The notes under the pieces are model-generated. The model made no database searches and was not told the DNA's origin. It saw nothing but the letters and a program-made list of their open reading frames with translations. The translations under genes and the position numbers were made by a program. From Pogona vitticeps (Eukaryota > Chordata > Lepidosauria > Squamata > Agamidae), in assembly GCF_051106095.1 (NCBI RefSeq), contig NC_135786.1:206765001-206829000 (forward strand): a DNA stretch of 64,000 bases, in the 5' to 3' direction. Numbering within the stretch: position 1 is the first letter of the stretch; the number at the start of each line of letters is the position of its first letter. This document shows, piece by piece, positions 35,521 to 47,447 of this stretch.

Positions 35521-37184
35521 TGGAGAACTTTGGCATTTGTTGTCCAGAAGATCCAAAAAATCCTATCGCCATTGGACATACCCTCTAGTACTCAGATCTG
35601 GTTTCTGTCCAGAAAAAGAGTAGTTTGTCTGATGGCTTTTCAGGAGCATCAGTACATTTCAGCAAGAGCTGTGCATGTTTATAGAGATAAATGTCAAAGA
35701 TGATGAAGCCATGGAAGATGGATCATGACTTCTTGGGAAATTGAAATACATATCGGGTCTGTATTTTACCATGTTATGTCTGAAATCCAACTTAATAATT
35801 ATACCACTGCAATTCCATTCACAACTTCAGTGAGAAATAGACAGTTGCATTTCTTGCTGCATTTCAAGTCATATGACTAGTGTGTAACAGGAATTGCACT
35901 GCCAGTTTTTTAATTAGCAGCAATTTACTGCTGAGGCAGGCATGAGTAATAGAATTCTGCCTGTGAATATAAAATGTATTATATAGAATTTGACACACAA
36001 AAAGCTGCTGTTTGAACATTTATTTTTAAAAAAATGACTATCTTCAAATAATCACTGTCCAGTATTAGAAACACAACATCAGTCTGTAGAATTTAAAAGT
36101 ACCAAAGTATGTCTTGGTGAAAACTGAAATAATATAGGAATATAATAAAATACAACATGATCAATAGTTGAATAAACTGGTTTTTCTATACTAGCCTACA
36201 GGTTGTGTGTGTGTGTTTCTCCAAAGCATTTTGCACATTTTAAAAGAGGTAATTGACATATGAGTGTCTTGTATTTTTTCTTAAGAAATGGGGGAAAGAC
36301 ATCAGAGCAGAGTTAGATGTTCCCTTCAGGTTTCCTATGTGTCTGGTTCTTCATATGGTGATAAATACGAAAAGGCACATAGTACAACTGTTGGAGGGTG
36401 TTTTTTTTTAAAAATGGAACTTTTTCCTAGCATACAAAACAGGAGAAGAGTTTTGGCAATTTAGTTCCAGTGAAATATCAGGTGAAGCAGAAGTTACCTG
36501 AATTTATTAATAGGGGTTGTAAATAACGACTCAAGGATCACCTGTGCTGGGTACAATTGACCTTAAACAACTAGATGCCCACATCTTGTAGTCTTAAGAG
36601 CAGTTTTTTTCACTTTTTGGGAAAGACTCCCTCAAAACTTTTCTTCCAAAAACTTGAACTGGATTTTAAAAAGTTGTGTTTATGTAACTCTAGATGCTGT
36701 CTCTGTAGGAGAAGGAAAATATGTGCATTAGAAGGTTACAGGGTGTCCTGCTGTTCTTTCCAGTTAGAATATCTGATTACATTGGCCAGTATTACTGTTC
36801 AGCATTCATGCACATGGAATTTCAGCTTCATAAACTGCTGCAGCAATTTGATGAAGTGCTGCTTATGTGCCTGGATGTGTCTGATGTTCACCTTGGCAGA
36901 TTGTGAGAGCTTCAGCTGCTGGAGTTCCAAATGTATATGAATATTGGACATGATACTGGCCATTGTGATCTAATAGAGGTGGGGCTGTGGGAAAATTCAG
37001 CTGCACAAGGTATTAAATAAAGATACCACCTGACTATTACATGGGATTATGATTTAGTTAATAGACATTGGTCACTAATTCAAGCAAAATAAGACAATGT
37101 TTTGTTAATATACCAAGAGGGAAAACATATTTATAATGATTCTTAAATAAGCAGTTGAATTCTTTTAAAAAATGAGTATTATAG

Positions 37185-37553
37185 CAGAGGTCCCCAACCC
37201 CTGGTCTTGGCATTATTGGGCCACGGAAACAGATCACCCACCCCCATGCATGCACTTCCCCCACGCCTGCCCACCTACTTGCATGGCCCACATGCACAGG
37301 TGCCCTGCCACCCACACATGCGTGTGAAAGCCCCTGCCCACCCGTGAGAGCACCCCGCCCACCCACGCATGCATGTGAGCACCAAACGTGTGAGTGCCAA
37401 ACACGTGGTTGTGAACCCCACCCATGCACATGAGCACACTTCTCCCCACCCATGCATGTGCAAGTGCACCCTGTGTGCCAGGGGGTTCCCCCCACACATG
37501 GACCCCGTCACCCTCAACTAGTCAAGCGATATGGAAAAGGTTGGGGACCACTG
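37185..37553. mobile_element. hAT-type MITE with internal GC minisatellite
   Basis: Left end CAGAGGTCCCCAACCCCTGG and right end AAGGTTGGGGACCACTG are inverted repeats of a known hAT-type pattern. The interior (about 37235-37500) is a degenerate tandem array of CCCACCCATGCATG/GTGAGCAC-like units. I could not confirm the 8-bp target duplication. Confidence 0.65.
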
Positions 37554-37568
37554 TGTATATCAACGAAG

Positions 37569-38106
37569 TACCGTATTTTTCCATGTATAAGTCACCCCAT
37601 GTATAAGATGCCCCCACTTTTCTAACCCCAAATTAAGAAATCTAAATGGGGCTTAGCAAATGTAGCATTAAAAGGATCAAAGTGCTGCAGGATGGCTTTG
37701 ATCCCTGCTTTCTCCCTTTGTGCTAAGCCCCGCGTGGCTTAGCAAAAGGAGGGGAAAAGGGATCAAAGCAATCCCATGACTGCACACTCATTTTGATCCC
37801 CTTTCCCCCTTATACAGCCACGGGTTGCTTTTACCCCCTCCTTTTGCTAAGCCCCATGGGACTTAGCAAGCAGAGAGGAAAGCAGGGATCAATGCGATCC
37901 TGCAGCACTTTAATCCCTGCTTTCCTTTTGCTAAGGCTTAGCAAGTAGAGGGGAAAGCAAGGATCAAAGCCCTGGAGGATCACTTTGATCCCTGCTTTCC
38001 CCTCCACTTTTTTCACCTTAGCTAACTTCTGTGTGTAAAATGACCTTAATTTTTAGTGTAAAGATTTTAGACAAAAGTATAGTCTTATACACAGAAAAAT
38101 AAGGTA
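37569..38106. mobile_element. MITE with TTTTTCCATGTATAAG ends, repeat-rich core
   Basis: Left end TACCGTATTTTTCCATGTAT and right end reading ATACACAGAAAAATAAGGTA are inverted repeats. Inner borders match the copy at 23743-24183. The middle holds repeated and inverted GATCAAAG/CTTTGATCC and GGGGCTTAGCAAA motifs absent from the shorter copy. Confidence 0.75.
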
Positions 38107-38294
38107 AGTGCTGAATTTTAGCAGCAATAAGCAAAGAACCCCAAAGCTTTGGTTCTGTAACTTGCTAACATAAGTAATCTTGAAAGCCAGAAAGAATTAA
38201 TAGTGTTTTTTTAAGAGAATACTGCTTAAGTGCCTATGCAACCTTGCTGCCCAAGTAAAGTGCCATTCCTTTGACTTTTTGCAAAACACAGGAA

Positions 38295-38484
38295 AAATTA
38301 CTGTTAGAACAGTGCGACAGTGGAACCAGTTACCTCGGGAGTTAGTGAGTGCTCCAACACTGGAGGCATTCAAGAAAATCTTAGATAATCACCTGGCAGA
38401 TATGCTTTGATTGTATTCCTGCACTAAGCAGGGGGTTGGACTTGATGGCCTTGTAGGCCCCTTCCAGTGTCACTTTTCTATGAT
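38295..38484 (+). mobile_element. CR1 LINE 3' end
   Basis: 3' end region with CACTGGAGGCATTCAAGAAA, GGGTTGGACTTGATGGCCTT and the TTCTATGATG terminus typical of CR1. Confidence 0.82.
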
Positions 38485-39147
38485 GTGGAACAAGGATTAA
38501 ATAATACTGAGGGTTGGAAGATGAAGCTTATTGGCCCATCCAGTCTCTCAGTCACAGAGACTTAATCTTGTGGATGGCTTACAATATGTTAGTGAGTGGT
38601 GATTGGCAGTGCTGCTTATTTGGTGCATAGTGTTGAGAATTCATTGCTTAAGACCATTGAGATAACGTTTGCTCTGATGTGTGCAATACAGTCTTATTGG
38701 TGTATTTTGTGTATATGACTTCTAGGTTTGTATTGACTTACATGTGCTGAGGATTTTATTATTGAACCCTCCAACATGTTGCCTAATTAGTTCTTGAGCT
38801 GAGTTTTGAAAAGCAGTTTCTTCTCATGCTGAAATCCTTCATGCTTCTGATTGTAGAAGATTGATATCTGTGTTGAAGATCAAGACTTAATTATGGTTTT
38901 GGTCCACTGCATATTACTGAGCTTCGTACCTTGTTTGTTTTGCTTGTGTCTAATAAGAGATTGATTTGAGCAAGAAGATATGGAAATTGTGCCTTTCACT
39001 GAGAGGATGTTGCCTGCTTGGCACTTGGATCTTAGGCAAAAGTCTTTTTCCAGGTTTCCAGTTTAAATTAAAATCACCTTATCTTGTCCAAAAACTTTTC
39101 ATAGAATTTTACTGTTAAGTATTAGCAGTTTTTTAGTTCATCTAGCT

Positions 39148-39283
39148 CACTGGTTCTTAACCTTGGGTTACTCAGGAGTTTGGGACTGCAACTCCCAGAA
39201 GCCTTCACCACCAGCTGTGCTGACTGGGGTTTCTGGGAGTTGCAGTTCAAAAGCATCTGAGTAACAAAGGTTAAGAACCACTG
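39148..39283. mobile_element. hAT-type MITE, GGTTCTTAACCTTG family
   Basis: Ends CACTGGTTCTTAACCTTGGG and CAAAGGTTAAGAACCACTG, with an exact 8-bp duplication ATCTAGCT (39140-39147 and 39284-39291). The two halves are near-complementary across the GGGAGTTGCAGTT core. Confidence 0.9.
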
Positions 39284-39683
39284 ATCTAGCTGTTCTCTGG
39301 AACACTGAGGACTTTTTTGAACTGAGATGCCCCCTCATAGTTGCTGATCCAGTTAACCTACTGATTTACAAGATAAGTGCTGTAGTGAAACCATACGCGA
39401 TAACTAGAACGCACACTGCATACTGAAATGATGATTTCTTTTCAGTGTTCAAAATGAACACATCACTATCCTGTGGGGGACACTTTGAGCCTCAAAATCC
39501 CAGATCTTAGAAAGTTACTTTTAAAGTTTTTGTTCCAAACCCCCTTTCTCTTCCTATCAGATGTTGTTATAGTTAGAATTTCAGTGCTGCATGTCACTGA
39601 CCAGTGGTACAAAATGCTGTCTCCACTTTGCAATCTTAGTGCTCAGAGGAAAGCATGAGATGATAGCAGATGACGCAGATAAC

Positions 39684-39770
39684 TTTAACTTTTATTGAAT
39701 TTATACCCCGCCCCTCTAGACAAAGTCTACTCGGGACAGCTTACATGAATGATAAAACAAGATGAGCCAG
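39684..39770 (-). mobile_element. LINE 3' tail
   Basis: TTTATACCCCGCCCCTCTAG and the following TCTACTCGGGACAGCTTAC form the reversed end of the same LINE type seen near 35.45 kb. Confidence 0.5.
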
Positions 39771-40191
39771 GCCTTGAACTTTGTAACAAAAAGGAGTGAA
39801 GTTACTTTTCATCAAGTTCTACTATAATATAATTTAGTTATACTTTAGTTATGAGAGGAGTTGATTATAAGAAGTGAATTATTTGTAACTAGTTGGTTAT
39901 AATCCTGTTGCTTACATACACTAGTGTAAGTGCAGCTCTGTGAATTGCCACTAGTTAAGGAGGTTTTTCTTATGTTTCTCACTGCATATCAGGTCATTCA
40001 TGATGAGGTACGTAGACAAGCAGTGACTCTAACTGGCAGCAGTTCATACCATTGTATATACTCTAGCAACAAGATTGTAGCTGTTACTTTTAAGATGGGT
40101 TGTATCCCAGTTCCCTATCTGAGGCTGTATATATAACTAAGCATGAGACTGTAAAGTTTATTAATCGAATTTAAACACATACAGTGGTCCC

Positions 40192-40596
40192 TCGCTTAAC
40201 GACAATAATCCATTCCAGGAAAATCGCTGTTAAGTGAAAACGTAAAGGGAAATTTAAAAACCCATTGAAACGCATTGAAAACCGTTCAATGCGTTCCAAT
40301 GGGCTAAAAACTCACCGTCCAGCGAAGATCCTCCATATGGTGGCCATTTTCGGTGCCTGTATAGCGAGGAATCCATCCCTTAGCACAGCAGGGAGCCATT
40401 TTAAGCACCCGGCAGCCATTTTGAAACCCCGACAATCAGCTGTTTTTGATTGTCGTAAAGCGAAAATCGGTTCCCGAAGCAGGGAACTGATCATCACTAA
40501 ATGAAATTCCCCCATTTAGACCATTGCGATCACAAAAACACTGTTGTAAAGCGGATTCGTCATAATGAGGGGCAGTTGTTAAGTGGAGCACGACTG
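40192..40596. mobile_element. Tigger-type MITE, TA-flanked
   Basis: Left end CAGTGGTCCCTCGCTTAACG, right end reading AAGTGGAGCACGACTG, TA on each side. The central stem around CATTGAAACGCATTGAAAAC is shared with the copies at 30738 and 41000. Confidence 0.8.
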
Positions 40597-40999
40597 TACT
40601 GGTTTTGTTGTAACTATAGGAGCTTGTTTAAAATATTTCCTCAGTGTGTTTCATCACAGAAGCTGCTAGAGTCTGCACTCCACAGTAACTTCAGTAAACC
40701 ATCTGAAAACTAGGATTGACCACTAAAATCTCACATACAAGCATTCGCTTTGAGTCCTACAGGACTGTTTATCATTTTGGGTGTTATAAAGCTGGGGGAA
40801 TATGAAAGCAGGAGCAAAGTCACTAAAATCATCGCCAGATGGTTGTGAGATTTTAGTGGTCTCTTGTTTTCAAATTGTTAACAAGCACAAGTGAGCAATT
40901 TTGCTAATCAATCCTATCACCAACTAGTTATATTTTAGGCTCCAAATGTGTTATTGCTGTCATAAAGAAAAAATAAGAAATTTCAGGGGATTTATTATA

Positions 41000-41367
41000 C
41001 AGTGGTGCCCCGCTTGATGATGATAATGCGTTCCAGCAAAATCACTGTACAGCGAAATTGTCGTCAAGCAAAAAAACCCATTGGAATGCATTGAAAACCG
41101 GTCAGTGCGTTCCAATGGGGGAAATACCTGATCGTCCTGCGAAGTTCCTCCATAGGGTGGCCATTTTCCGATGCCTGTAAAGCGAAAATAGGTCCGGAAA
41201 ACAGCGGGGAGCCACTTTGCGAACCGCCGATCAGCTGTTTTAGATCGTCAAGCAAAAAATCAGTTCCCGAAGAAGGGAACTGATCGTCGTGAAGCAAAAA
41301 AACCCATCAAATCATTGTTAAGCGATTTTCTCGTCAAGTAGGGTAATTGTCAAGTGGGCCATCACTG
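41000..41367. mobile_element. Tigger-type MITE, TA-flanked
   Basis: Left end CAGTGGTGCCCCGCTTGATG and right end CAAGTGGGCCATCACTG between TA dinucleotides. It lies only 0.4 kb from the previous copy and 380 bp upstream of ZBTB10 exon 3. Confidence 0.82.
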
Positions 41368-41746
41368 TATCAGAAAACAAGCTTAAATAACTTACTTCAT
41401 TTAGTGGGGAGAGTAGAGCTATCCCATAATGACACTGTGCAATGTACTTGAGCAACCTCACTGGGTAACATCACAGAACAATTTTCAGGCCCACTGTGTC
41501 ATGTGTCAAAGGCCAAGGGTGCAGTTCTGTCTATATTCTAGTTGTTCATGCCAGAGGTAGGATCAGGATTTAAAATGATTTTTCTGCAGATCTGGGAACT
41601 GTCAGGAACATAGTTGTTGACAATTTGTTTAATAAAATTAATATACTCAGTCAAAATACTGATTTGTTGTCATGCATTTTACATAGCCAAATGATTGCTA
41701 CTTTCTCGGCTCCAGTAATATATTTTCCCATAACATCTTATAATAG

Positions 41747-41884
41747 GTACGTCAAATGATTTCAAGTTTGGAATGTTTCCTGGTATCTCAAGTGATTTCA
41801 AGTTTGGATTATTGCCAAGTACTTCAAACGATTTCAAGTATGGATTGCTTCCTGAGTCCTGGCCGAAGGAAAACTGGGAAAATG
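41747..41884 (+). CDS. ZBTB10: ZBTB10 exon 3, 12-residue repeats (634-680)
   Basis: Short exon between AATAG and G|GTAAGT, phase 1 at both ends, 46 codons. It encodes three perfect-length 12-residue repeats ([36 protein letters not shown]), then SWPKENWEN. The repeats are exact 36-nt tandem units at 41749, 41785 and 41821. The mammalian protein, as I recall it, has four such repeats plus about ten extra residues before them. The region lies between the BTB domain and the zinc fingers and has no assigned function that I know of. The match of the repeat and the SWPK motif to ZBTB10 makes the exon call firm although the acceptor is weak. Confidence 0.93.
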
Positions 41885-42449
41885 GTAAGTAAATTTATCA
41901 GGTATTTATGGAATATGTCAACTTATACTGGTGTCTTTTGATGTGTACCCAACAAGACTGATTATTTTGGGAAAAAGTAATAGAGAAGTAAAGTGGGCAA
42001 CTTACGTATCACTCCATAGCACTTAACACACTCTCTATGCAGTTTTCAGTTTAAATGTCCAGGCTACCCAACACAGACATGTGTGCATGCTAAGTACTCT
42101 CAGAAGTATGGAAAGCAGAGTCAGTATTGAACCAGGTACCTGAGCCTGTCAGGATTGAATTCATGTTGTAAGCAGAGTCTTGACTGCAGTGCTGCATTAT
42201 AACCACTGTGCCATGAGAAGTATAACTTCCCTTTCAAAGTTTGCCTATAGATTATTCTTTGGGTCATAGTACCTAAACACAACCATTTCAAAAAATGGTC
42301 TTGATAATAAGATTTTCCTACCAAATAGATCCCCCTTAAATGGCATGTGGACTAATGCACATTCTTGGTATAGTCCTCCTTTAGCTATATTTTAAGAATT
42401 GTTTTATTAAAGAGTTTTATTCAACTGAGTGTGTTAATGGTTAGTGGTA

Positions 42450-42786
42450 CAGTGGTGCCTCGACTTATGAACGGCCCTATAGTACTTACGACAATTTCAA
42501 GTTATGACCAGCTGTGGCTGCAAAAGTTTGCTTCTACTTGTGACTGGAGCTTCCACTTAAGAACAGAAAAAGGCAGGGGAAAAAGGCGGGAAATTGGCCT
42601 GCATGCTTCCCTTGCTTTTTCCTTTGTTTCCTTTGTATTTCCAACCTGCCCCCTTTGTCCTCTTTGCATTTCTGATCTGCTCCATTTGTTTTCTGTGCAT
42701 TTCCAATGGGTCTTGCATGCTTGATTGCTTCCCCCCTCCCTTCGGGTGGAAGGGATTAATGGTGTTTCCAATGAGTCTTGCAGTTG

Positions 42787-42837
<51 letters not shown>

Positions 42838-42924
42838 TTTTTCTTCGGCCAGAAGAGATTAATTGCATTTCAACTTATGTCCATCTTCTGAAACGGACTA
42901 TAGTCCTAAGTCGAGGCACCACTG
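42450..42924. mobile_element. Tigger-type MITE, TA-flanked
   Basis: Ends CAGTGGTGCCTCGACTTATG and AAGTCGAGGCACCACTG are almost perfect inverted repeats between TA dinucleotides. It is the same subfamily as 61597-62980. Open frames inside are not genes. Confidence 0.87.
42783..42830. repeat. (GTT)n(GGT)n microsatellite
   Basis: GTT units pass into GGT units inside the MITE. Confidence 0.97.
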
Positions 42925-44176
42925 TATCTTCAACAGTGTAATAAACAAAAAGTGAGAGCTGCATTGGCGCAGAATAAATTCTGACCTTCATATAGGGGTG
43001 ATACTTTTATAGGCTAAACAGAATGATAATATGTGTGTAGAGGCTCAGAAAAGTGCACAACTTTGGATGAGCGGACTATGTTCCCAGAATATTATTTTGT
43101 TTGTTTGTTTTGTATTTTCAGCACTTTTTCTGTATCTTTTTGATTGTACTGTAACAATACAATATCAGTGTGGAGCAATGCCATGTTGGCTTCTGATTTT
43201 TTGTGAAAAAGCGCATGCAAAGCAGGGACTGGCCTCCAGAATTTAAAGTGTTCATTTGTCTTGTTACATTTAACTGTTTATCAGCAAATGGTTTTTTTTA
43301 GCCTGCATCTGGTTCCAGCCTTGCCCACCACTGGTATCCCCTCCTCACATTCTGTATTCTTTGAGGTAGTACAGCCTTCACATTGAAAAGGGTTAAACAG
43401 GCATTTTTTTGACACAGGTTTTTTTGCCCAAAAGAATCTTGTAGTAGGCAGAACGGTTCAGGATATAACTGCAAAACTAGTCTTTCAAAATTCTCCATAT
43501 CCTATATGTAGGCTGGAAAAAAAAGGAAGATGGTAGTGTTACACTGGATTTATCCAGAGCAAGAAGTTCTCTAACAGCGTGTCAGGTGTGTTAAATATTA
43601 GCAATGCTTCAAGCAGAGTTTTGTTATTTTCCCCCAAAAATTTTTGTTTTTTCCAATAACTGCTGCATGCTCCTGTGTCAGTGGCCTAGGCATTATTTTT
43701 CTATCTCATGTCATTCTGGAATGTGATGGTGGCGGCAACATCAGTGGTAGGGAGGCAGCCAACACCAAAATGTTGAAGTTTGGAAATAATTGTCCTTAAT
43801 GTCTTTCTATTTCCAAGAGATTAAAAATTAAAAATATTAGAATGATTGTCAGGAAAAAATGCCATTTGAAATATTAGAGTTTAGCATTTGTTACCATTTT
43901 CTGACTTCAGCACCTTCCCCAGGTCTTCCAAATTTTACATTTTGGATTACATTTTGATTACTAGATATATTTTTGACTCTTCTGCAGATACTTACACTAC
44001 TGTGTCTGGACACTGCTATGTCCAGAACAAGGCTCCAAGGAAAAGATGAAGCTGGTGCAATCCCATAATTTGTCCTCCAGGTTCATCAAAATGTTATTTT
44101 CCCATGAAAGAGGTTGTCATTTCTACCTCATTTTCAGTGAAAATGGTTAGAATTCTCACAGGAATTTTTTTTAGTA

Positions 44177-44383
44177 AAGTAGGACCCTCTTATCTGCAGG
44201 ATCAGTATTTGCTGATTAATTTATCCACTGCCTAAAAATACTAAATAAAAAACCTCATAAATATATGTTTATATGTATTTCCAGGGTGTATTTACCAGAG
44301 ACCATGCAATGTATGGTGTTCAATACTTCTGCATTTTTTGGCATCTGCAGGGATGCTTGGTACCAATTCCCCCTCCCTAGTGT
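44177..44383. mobile_element. Tigger/MER2-type MITE, diverged
   Basis: It shares, in reverse, the ACATACAAATATGTATTT-like and CATTGCATGGTCTCTG motifs of 31352-31589. The ends AGTAGGACCCTC and CCCCCTCCCTAGTG are degraded. Confidence 0.65.
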
Positions 44384-44471
44384 AGAAAATCCATTTCAAA
44401 ACCATTATTCCACTAACCTTTTTTAAATATTTGGTTATTGTACTGTGTATTTGGGCCAGTCAAAATTTGTA

Positions 44472-44732
44472 CAGTGGACCCTTGACTTACAGACGGCTTG
44501 ACTTACAGACTTTTTGAGTTACAGACTTCTCTGGCCGCAAAATTTAGGTTTGACTTGCAGCCTGAGAATTGACTTACAGACCAGAAAAAAACCAAAATGG
44601 AACAAAAACGGCCTGTTACAGGATTAATCAGTTTTCAATGCACTGTAGGTCAATGGAGACTTGACTTACAGACTTTTTGACTTGAGAACCGCCTTCCAAT
44701 ACGGATTAAGTTCTCAAGTCAAGACCCCACTA
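44472..44732. mobile_element. Tigger-type MITE, TA-flanked
   Basis: Left end CAGTGGACCCTTGACTTACA and right end reading CAAGTCAAGACCCCACTA. The left flank is TA and the right TA. The interior repeats TTGACTTACAGAC motifs. Confidence 0.75.
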
Positions 44733-44799
44733 TAATGGGCAAAATCTTTCATATTTTGGTTTTTAAAAGTGGTGCAACTCTTTTGTGGATCCATATCTA

Positions 44800-46135
44800 T
44801 TTAAGTTAGGCTTCAAGCTTGATTATGGAATGGAGAAGACTTTGGTCACCTTGGTGGATGACTCGCTCCAGGAAGTGGATGGGGGGGTGTCTGTATCTCT
44901 TGGTTCTGCTGGGCTTCTCAGTGGCTTTTGATACCATCAACTATGGTACTCTTCTGGACTTGCTTTCTGATATAGATCTTGGCAATTCTGTTTTACAGTG
45001 GTTCCTGTACTTCCTGAATGGTCAGGCTCAGAAGGCTGTGTTGGAGGAATCTTGTTTGACACCCTGGTTTTTGTTGTGGAGTTCTCAGAATACAGTTCTG
45101 TCCCCTTTGCTATTTAACATCTACTGGGAGTTTTTTGGGTGAATAGGTACCACTAATATGCTGATAACACTCAACTCTGTCTCTTTCCTATCTGATTCCA
45201 AGGAAGCTGCTCTTGATCTAGACCAGTGTCTAATGTCCGTAATAGACCGGACGAGGGAAACGAACAGAAACTTAATCAAAACAAGACAGAGGGGCTCCTG
45301 GCCAGTCAAAAGGCAGATCAGGAAATAGGGATTGTGCCTATACTGGATAAGGTTACACTCCCTCTGAAAAGTGGTTCAGCCCTGAGCCTGGATGCATAGA
45401 TTTCAGTGGTAGCCAGGAGTGTGTTTGCAGTTAAAGGTGGCACACCAATTGTACTATTTCCTTAGTTACTTCCCATCTGGATTACTATAGTGGGCTCTGT
45501 GCGGGGCTGCCTTTGAAGAATATTCAAAAACGTCTGCTCATTTAATGTGGTTCAGCCCAAACTAAAGGGAGCACATATCTCTCCTATTATGATAGTTTAA
45601 CAGTCAGACCAATTCCAATGTATAGCTTTGGTTATGACTTATAAAGCTCTGTACAGCTTGGGTTCAAACTATTTGAAGGGCTATATCACTCCATATGAGC
45701 CTCCTCCTTCAAGATCTTCTGAGAAAGTCCTTCTCTTGCTCCTAGCATCCTCACACATTCATTTAGTGAAGATATGAGAGTCTTTTCAATGGCTGCTCCC
45801 AGATTGTATAATGAACTCACCCAAGAAGTCTCCTTCTTGGTCTCCTTGCTCTTATCCATTTGCTAGCAGGCAAAGATCTTCCTTTTTAGGCAAGCTTTTG
45901 ATAAATGATTTTTTTTAAAGAAATGCCACGTTTCTTGAATTCAGGGATTTAAAATAAAAAATAGTGTTTTTAATTGTAGTTTTTAATATTGTTATGCGTT
46001 TAATTATTTCTTCATGCTATACGTTACAGTGTTTTTAATTTGGATTATTGTGTTGTTTTAACTGATTATGGACTGCTTTGAGTACCCTATGCAGAGAAAG
46101 CTGGCCTAGAAAGAAAGAAATAAAGTTTTTAAATG
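44800..46135 (+). mobile_element. L2-clade LINE, decayed
   Basis: Reverse-transcriptase-like reading with FSVAFDTINYGTLLDLLSDI, LQWFLYFLNGQAQK and SPLLFNIYW, the pattern of L2-clade LINEs (FSAAFDTVDH, WFxSYLxGR, GSVLxPLLFNIY). Later parts resemble the L2 C-terminus with MAAPRLYNELP-like codons near 45790. The ORF is broken many times. Confidence 0.7.
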
Positions 46136-46665
46136 AGAACCTTAACATCAATCAGACTATAATCCAGACACAGGTTATAAGGGTGGGGGCACTTCTGTAC
46201 ATTGAGAATAAAGGATCAGAGTACCTCTGAGCATGACTGTGCTACCAGAACTGAATGCTCAGTCCTTTCTCACATACATTCATGCCTGATTTCCTCCCCA
46301 ACTTTCTTTGTTAAAGCAGCCTAACTTGAGGGGGGCTTTTATGTGTTGACGTTTCAAATCATTGGCATCAGAAACTTGCCAACCTGCTGCAAGTTAGCCC
46401 ATGATCATCAATAAACTGCAGTCTGTCTCCACCCTATCTGAAATACAAGTGACAGGATGTAGAAGGAAATATGCAAGCTACGGATAAGTACTGTACTGTA
46501 TAGCAAGATTGCTCTTCCTTGAATTATTTTCCTATCTTTTGTAGATAAAAGGTTGTCACCACAGTGAATAGTAAGAGTATACACAGTATTTATAAAGATA
46601 GCAAATATCTTTTGATAAATAGATGTGTCGATGTTTTACTAAACTGATTGTGTTTTGGTTTCTAG

Positions 46666-46838
46666 GTGACTCTTCATTAATCATGAACAAATTGAAGTGT
46701 CCACACTGTAATTACGTAGCCAAATACAGAAGAACACTAAAGAGACATTTGCTCATTCATACAGGAGTGAGATCATTTAGCTGTGACATTTGTGGAAAGC
46801 TGTTTACTCGGAGAGAGCATGTAAAGAGACATTCCTTG
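46666..46838 (+). CDS. ZBTB10: ZBTB10 exon 4, zinc fingers 1-2 (681-737)
   Basis: Between TTTCTAG and TTG|GTATGT; enters in phase 1 and leaves in phase 0. It encodes DSSLIMNK then a C2H2 finger (C691, C694, H707, H711; [20 protein letters not shown]), the classic linker-like HTGVRSF, and most of a second finger (C719, C722, H735). The last histidine of finger 2 is the second codon of exon 5. These fingers make the DNA contacts in the family. The sequence is nearly identical to the mammalian protein, in contrast to the looser exon 1. Reading past the donor gives a short intronic tail and is not coding. Confidence 0.97.
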
Positions 46839-47084
46839 GTATGTAACATGTTTATATTATTAATATGAGGATTTGATATGTGATGAATAGTGATTGTACA
46901 TCATCTTCCAGTATAGAATATTTATTAAATTTTGACTGATATAAAACTTGTGCTGTTAGACTACTGAATTGAAGAGGTGGAAAAGACCCTAAAGGTTATA
47001 CAGTTTAATTCAGTGCTGAAGCAGAAATAGGAGTTCCATATTTTACTCTTGAAGACGCCTGATGGTCTAATTATGCCATCATAT

Positions 47085-47447
47085 CCTCCAGGTGGCAATG
47101 ATCCTCCAGTTGGCCACACCAAAAGAGGCCAGAAATACTCTTTGGAACTGCATCACATTTGAACTGCGCCTGGCCCCCTCCATGCCACCTTTAAGAGGTT
47201 GCTATTCAGAGAGGATTTTGATTGCAACCTCATATGATTTTTTTGCCTCCTTCCCTGCCAATTTATTAGGAAAATGTTGTGCCATCTAAGTTTTGAATCT
47301 TTTTTATGATTTGATTCTTTCTCTGTGATTTTTCACTTTCTTTGCCTTGGCTTTGTTTGTCTGATTTCATCAACTCTTAGGTACCTAGAATAGTGCATTG
47401 TACTAATGGGGGTATATAAATTAATGAAATAAATATATATCTGCTTC
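47085..47447 (+). mobile_element. L2-type LINE 3' end
   Basis: It contains a degraded C-terminal ORF region, then TATGATTTGATTCTTTCTC and an end reading GGGGGTATATAAATTAATGA plus a short AAT run, as in reptile L2-like tails. Confidence 0.5.

Larger units (their letters stand above)
34134..41746 (+). other. ZBTB10: ZBTB10 intron 2
   Basis: 7.6-kb intron with donor GTAAAT and acceptor CATCTTATAATAG, which has a weak pyrimidine tract. Stretches 34134-35430, 35520-37180 and 38490-39140 hold no recognisable gene or repeat boundary. Open frames at 34423 and 36575 lack motifs and splice context. Confidence 0.7.
41885..46665 (+). other. ZBTB10: ZBTB10 intron 3
   Basis: 4.8-kb intron, donor GTAAGT, acceptor GTTTTGGTTTCTAG. 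It is mostly MITE and LINE remains. The stretch 42925-44170 shows nothing that I can name. Confidence 0.75.

Noticed and set aside
36575-36940. Cys-rich 121-codon frame in intron 2
   Set aside because: Cysteines show no finger spacing and there is no splice pair in phase with exons 2 and 3.
37234-37517. Gly/His/Trp-rich antisense frames
   Set aside because: They arise from the GC minisatellite in a hAT-type MITE.
41749-41856. Regular 36-nt repeats that could suggest a CRISPR-like array
   Set aside because: Units are contiguous, coding and without spacers; they are protein repeats of ZBTB10.
42502-42941. Open frames with poly-Pro, poly-Thr or poly-Val/Gly runs
   Set aside because: They are translations of a microsatellite inside a MITE.
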